This document shows, one piece after another, positions 15,427 to 16,009 of a stretch of 16,009 nucleotides of DNA. Source of the DNA: Coprococcus sp. Lineage in GTDB: Bacteria; Bacillota; Clostridia; Lachnospirales; Lachnospiraceae. The stretch covers positions 1 to 16,009 of the forward strand of contig JAEDGW010000060.1 in NCBI GenBank assembly GCA_016297325.1. The letters are read 5' to 3'. Within the stretch, counting starts at the first letter, position 1, and each line of letters starts with the position of its first letter. A program made the translations under genes and the position numbers. Under the pieces are notes generated by a model. That model ran no database searches and was not told where the DNA came from. It worked only from the letters and a program-made list of their open reading frames with translations.

Positions 15427-15540
15427 ATGGTATATAGGGTCGGTAATGCGGAATCTGATGTTGTTGTGACGGAGTGTTGGGCGTGTAATGTAGGGCCTTT
15501 GGGTGATGTTATGCTTTTGGGATATTGGGGTATGGGATAA

Positions 15541-15615
15541 TTTATGGCGGCTAAAGCTTTTATGTGGGGCTAAAGCTTTTTATGGCGTCTAAGGCTTTTT
15601 ATGTGGGGTTAAGGC
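15541..15615 (+). repeat. Four tandem 17-20 bp units, alternating in two types
   Basis: Units end in CTAAAGC, CTAAAGC, CTAAGGC and TTAAGGC and begin TTTATG. Units 1 and 3 carry ATGGCG, units 2 and 4 carry ATGTGGGG (units at 15541, 15558, 15577, 15596). The alternation suggests duplication of a two-unit block of about 36-39 bases. Confidence 0.8.
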
Positions 15616-15635
15616 TTTTGTTGATAAGAGTACAA

Positions 15636-15697
15636 AATTTTATCTTTTTTGTTAAAAACACGTAAAAAGATAAAATTAAATACGTAATTTTATCTTT
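15636..15697. repeat. Three-armed AT-rich inverted repeat with alternative pairings
   Basis: AATTTTATCTTTTT (15636-15649) is the exact reverse complement of AAAAAGATAAAATT (15664-15677). The inner 12 bases of that arm also pair exactly with AATTTTATCTTT (15686-15697) across an 8-base loop. Shorter relatives lie at 15724-15730, 15741-15747 and 15756-15766. Read on the minus strand, either hairpin is followed by a T-run, so it could terminate transcription arriving from the right. Confidence 0.75.
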
Positions 15698-15767
15698 GAG
15701 GAAGTAATTTAGAGAAAAGTGAGAATTTTATATGCAGAATTAAAATTATACTATTAAAAGATAAAAA

Positions 15768-15946
15768 CGACTTGTTATTAAGGGGTACGTTCTATATGTT
15801 ATTCAAAAGGTATGAATGACTTGTCATACAAATGGTAGGACTGACTTGTCATTCAAATGGTATTTGAAGGCATGATCGGCTTGTAATTTAAACGTATAAC
15901 AGATTTACTATTCAAATGGCATGATCGACTCGTCTTTAATGTATAT
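15768..15946 (+). repeat. About seven degenerate 25-bp tandem repeats
   Basis: Units resembling CGACTTGTCATTCAAATGGYATGAT begin near 15768, 15795, 15817, 15842, 15877, 15902 and 15926, with spacing mostly 22-27 bases and one of 35. The best copies are at 15817-15837 and 15842-15862. A 16-base word GGCATGATCGRCTYGT recurs at 15869 and 15918, 49 bases apart. Confidence 0.65.
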
Positions 15947-16009
15947 ACAAAATGTATAATTGTGTCAAAATTTTGTGAAATATATAGCTATTTGCTTGAA
16001 AAAACTGCT

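Larger units (their letters stand above)
15237..16009. other. Long gene-free, repeat-built region downstream of spoIVB
   Basis: No credible protein or structural RNA gene is visible in these 773 bases. The region changes character in four steps: G/T-rich direct repeats (about 15250-15425), a G-run-rich stretch (15479-15536), four TTTATG/AAGC repeats (15541-15615), AT-rich inverted repeats (15636-15766), and 25-base degenerate repeats (15768-15946). Base composition differs sharply from the flanking genes. No rho-independent terminator for spoIVB is seen directly after its stop. It probably lies upstream of spo0A, which would begin beyond the window; that is inference from conserved gene order. 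Confidence 0.7.

Noticed and set aside
15355..15540. Open frame of 61 codons within the G/T-rich repeats
   Set aside because: The predicted peptide is low-complexity (repeated V-S-K-L-V words) and follows the DNA repeat; there is no convincing ribosome-binding site and no family resemblance.
15768..15946. CRISPR-like array
   Set aside because: The 25-base units are nearly contiguous and degenerate; there are no unique spacers of uniform length and no cas genes.

Overview
The window is a stretch of ordinary chromosome from a spore-forming Clostridia-type Firmicute, probably a member of the Lachnospiraceae. The evidence is the order of an engulfment-stage sporulation operon (spoIIIAA to spoIIIAH), then asp23/yqhY, nusB, xseA, xseB, ispA, dxs, tlyA, nadK, argR, recN and spoIVB, all on the + strand. 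Heavy use of ATA (Ile) and AGA/AGG (Arg) codons fits that family. The genus cannot be fixed from this sequence.

Layout. Positions 1-4576 hold the spoIIIA operon: the C-terminal half of SpoIIIAA (cut by the window edge) and complete SpoIIIAB to SpoIIIAH. These form the secretion-like channel and ATPase between mother cell and forespore. Three of the seven complete genes appear to start at GTG or TTG. Positions 4577-4765 are a regulatory gap with a good vegetative promoter and two dyads. Positions 4766-12155 are a compact run of housekeeping genes with small gaps or overlaps: an Asp23-family protein, antitermination factor NusB, both subunits of exonuclease VII, the two isoprenoid genes ispA and dxs, the rRNA methyltransferase/hemolysin-family gene tlyA, NAD kinase and the arginine repressor. 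After a 142-base AT-rich gap comes recN, which ends in a clear rho-independent terminator. Then comes spoIVB, the protease that triggers pro-sigma-K processing.

The unusual part is the gene-free stretch 15237-16009. In related genomes spo0A usually follows spoIVB; here at least 773 bases separate spoIVB from whatever comes next. This gap is built from four successive kinds of low-complexity sequence. The first is a G/T-rich repeat carrying a 123-base run with no C at all. The second is four copies of an AAGCTTTTAT/TGTGGGG unit of about 19 bases. The third is a set of AT-rich inverted repeats whose middle arm can pair with either neighbour. The fourth is about seven degenerate copies of a 25-base unit. 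No protein gene is credible in it. I see no obviously new multi-gene system in the window. The most rewarding places to look are this layered repeat region, a sigma-G-like promoter that may be nested in the recN terminator, and the palindromes in the spoIIIAB-spoIIIAC gap and the asp23 leader.
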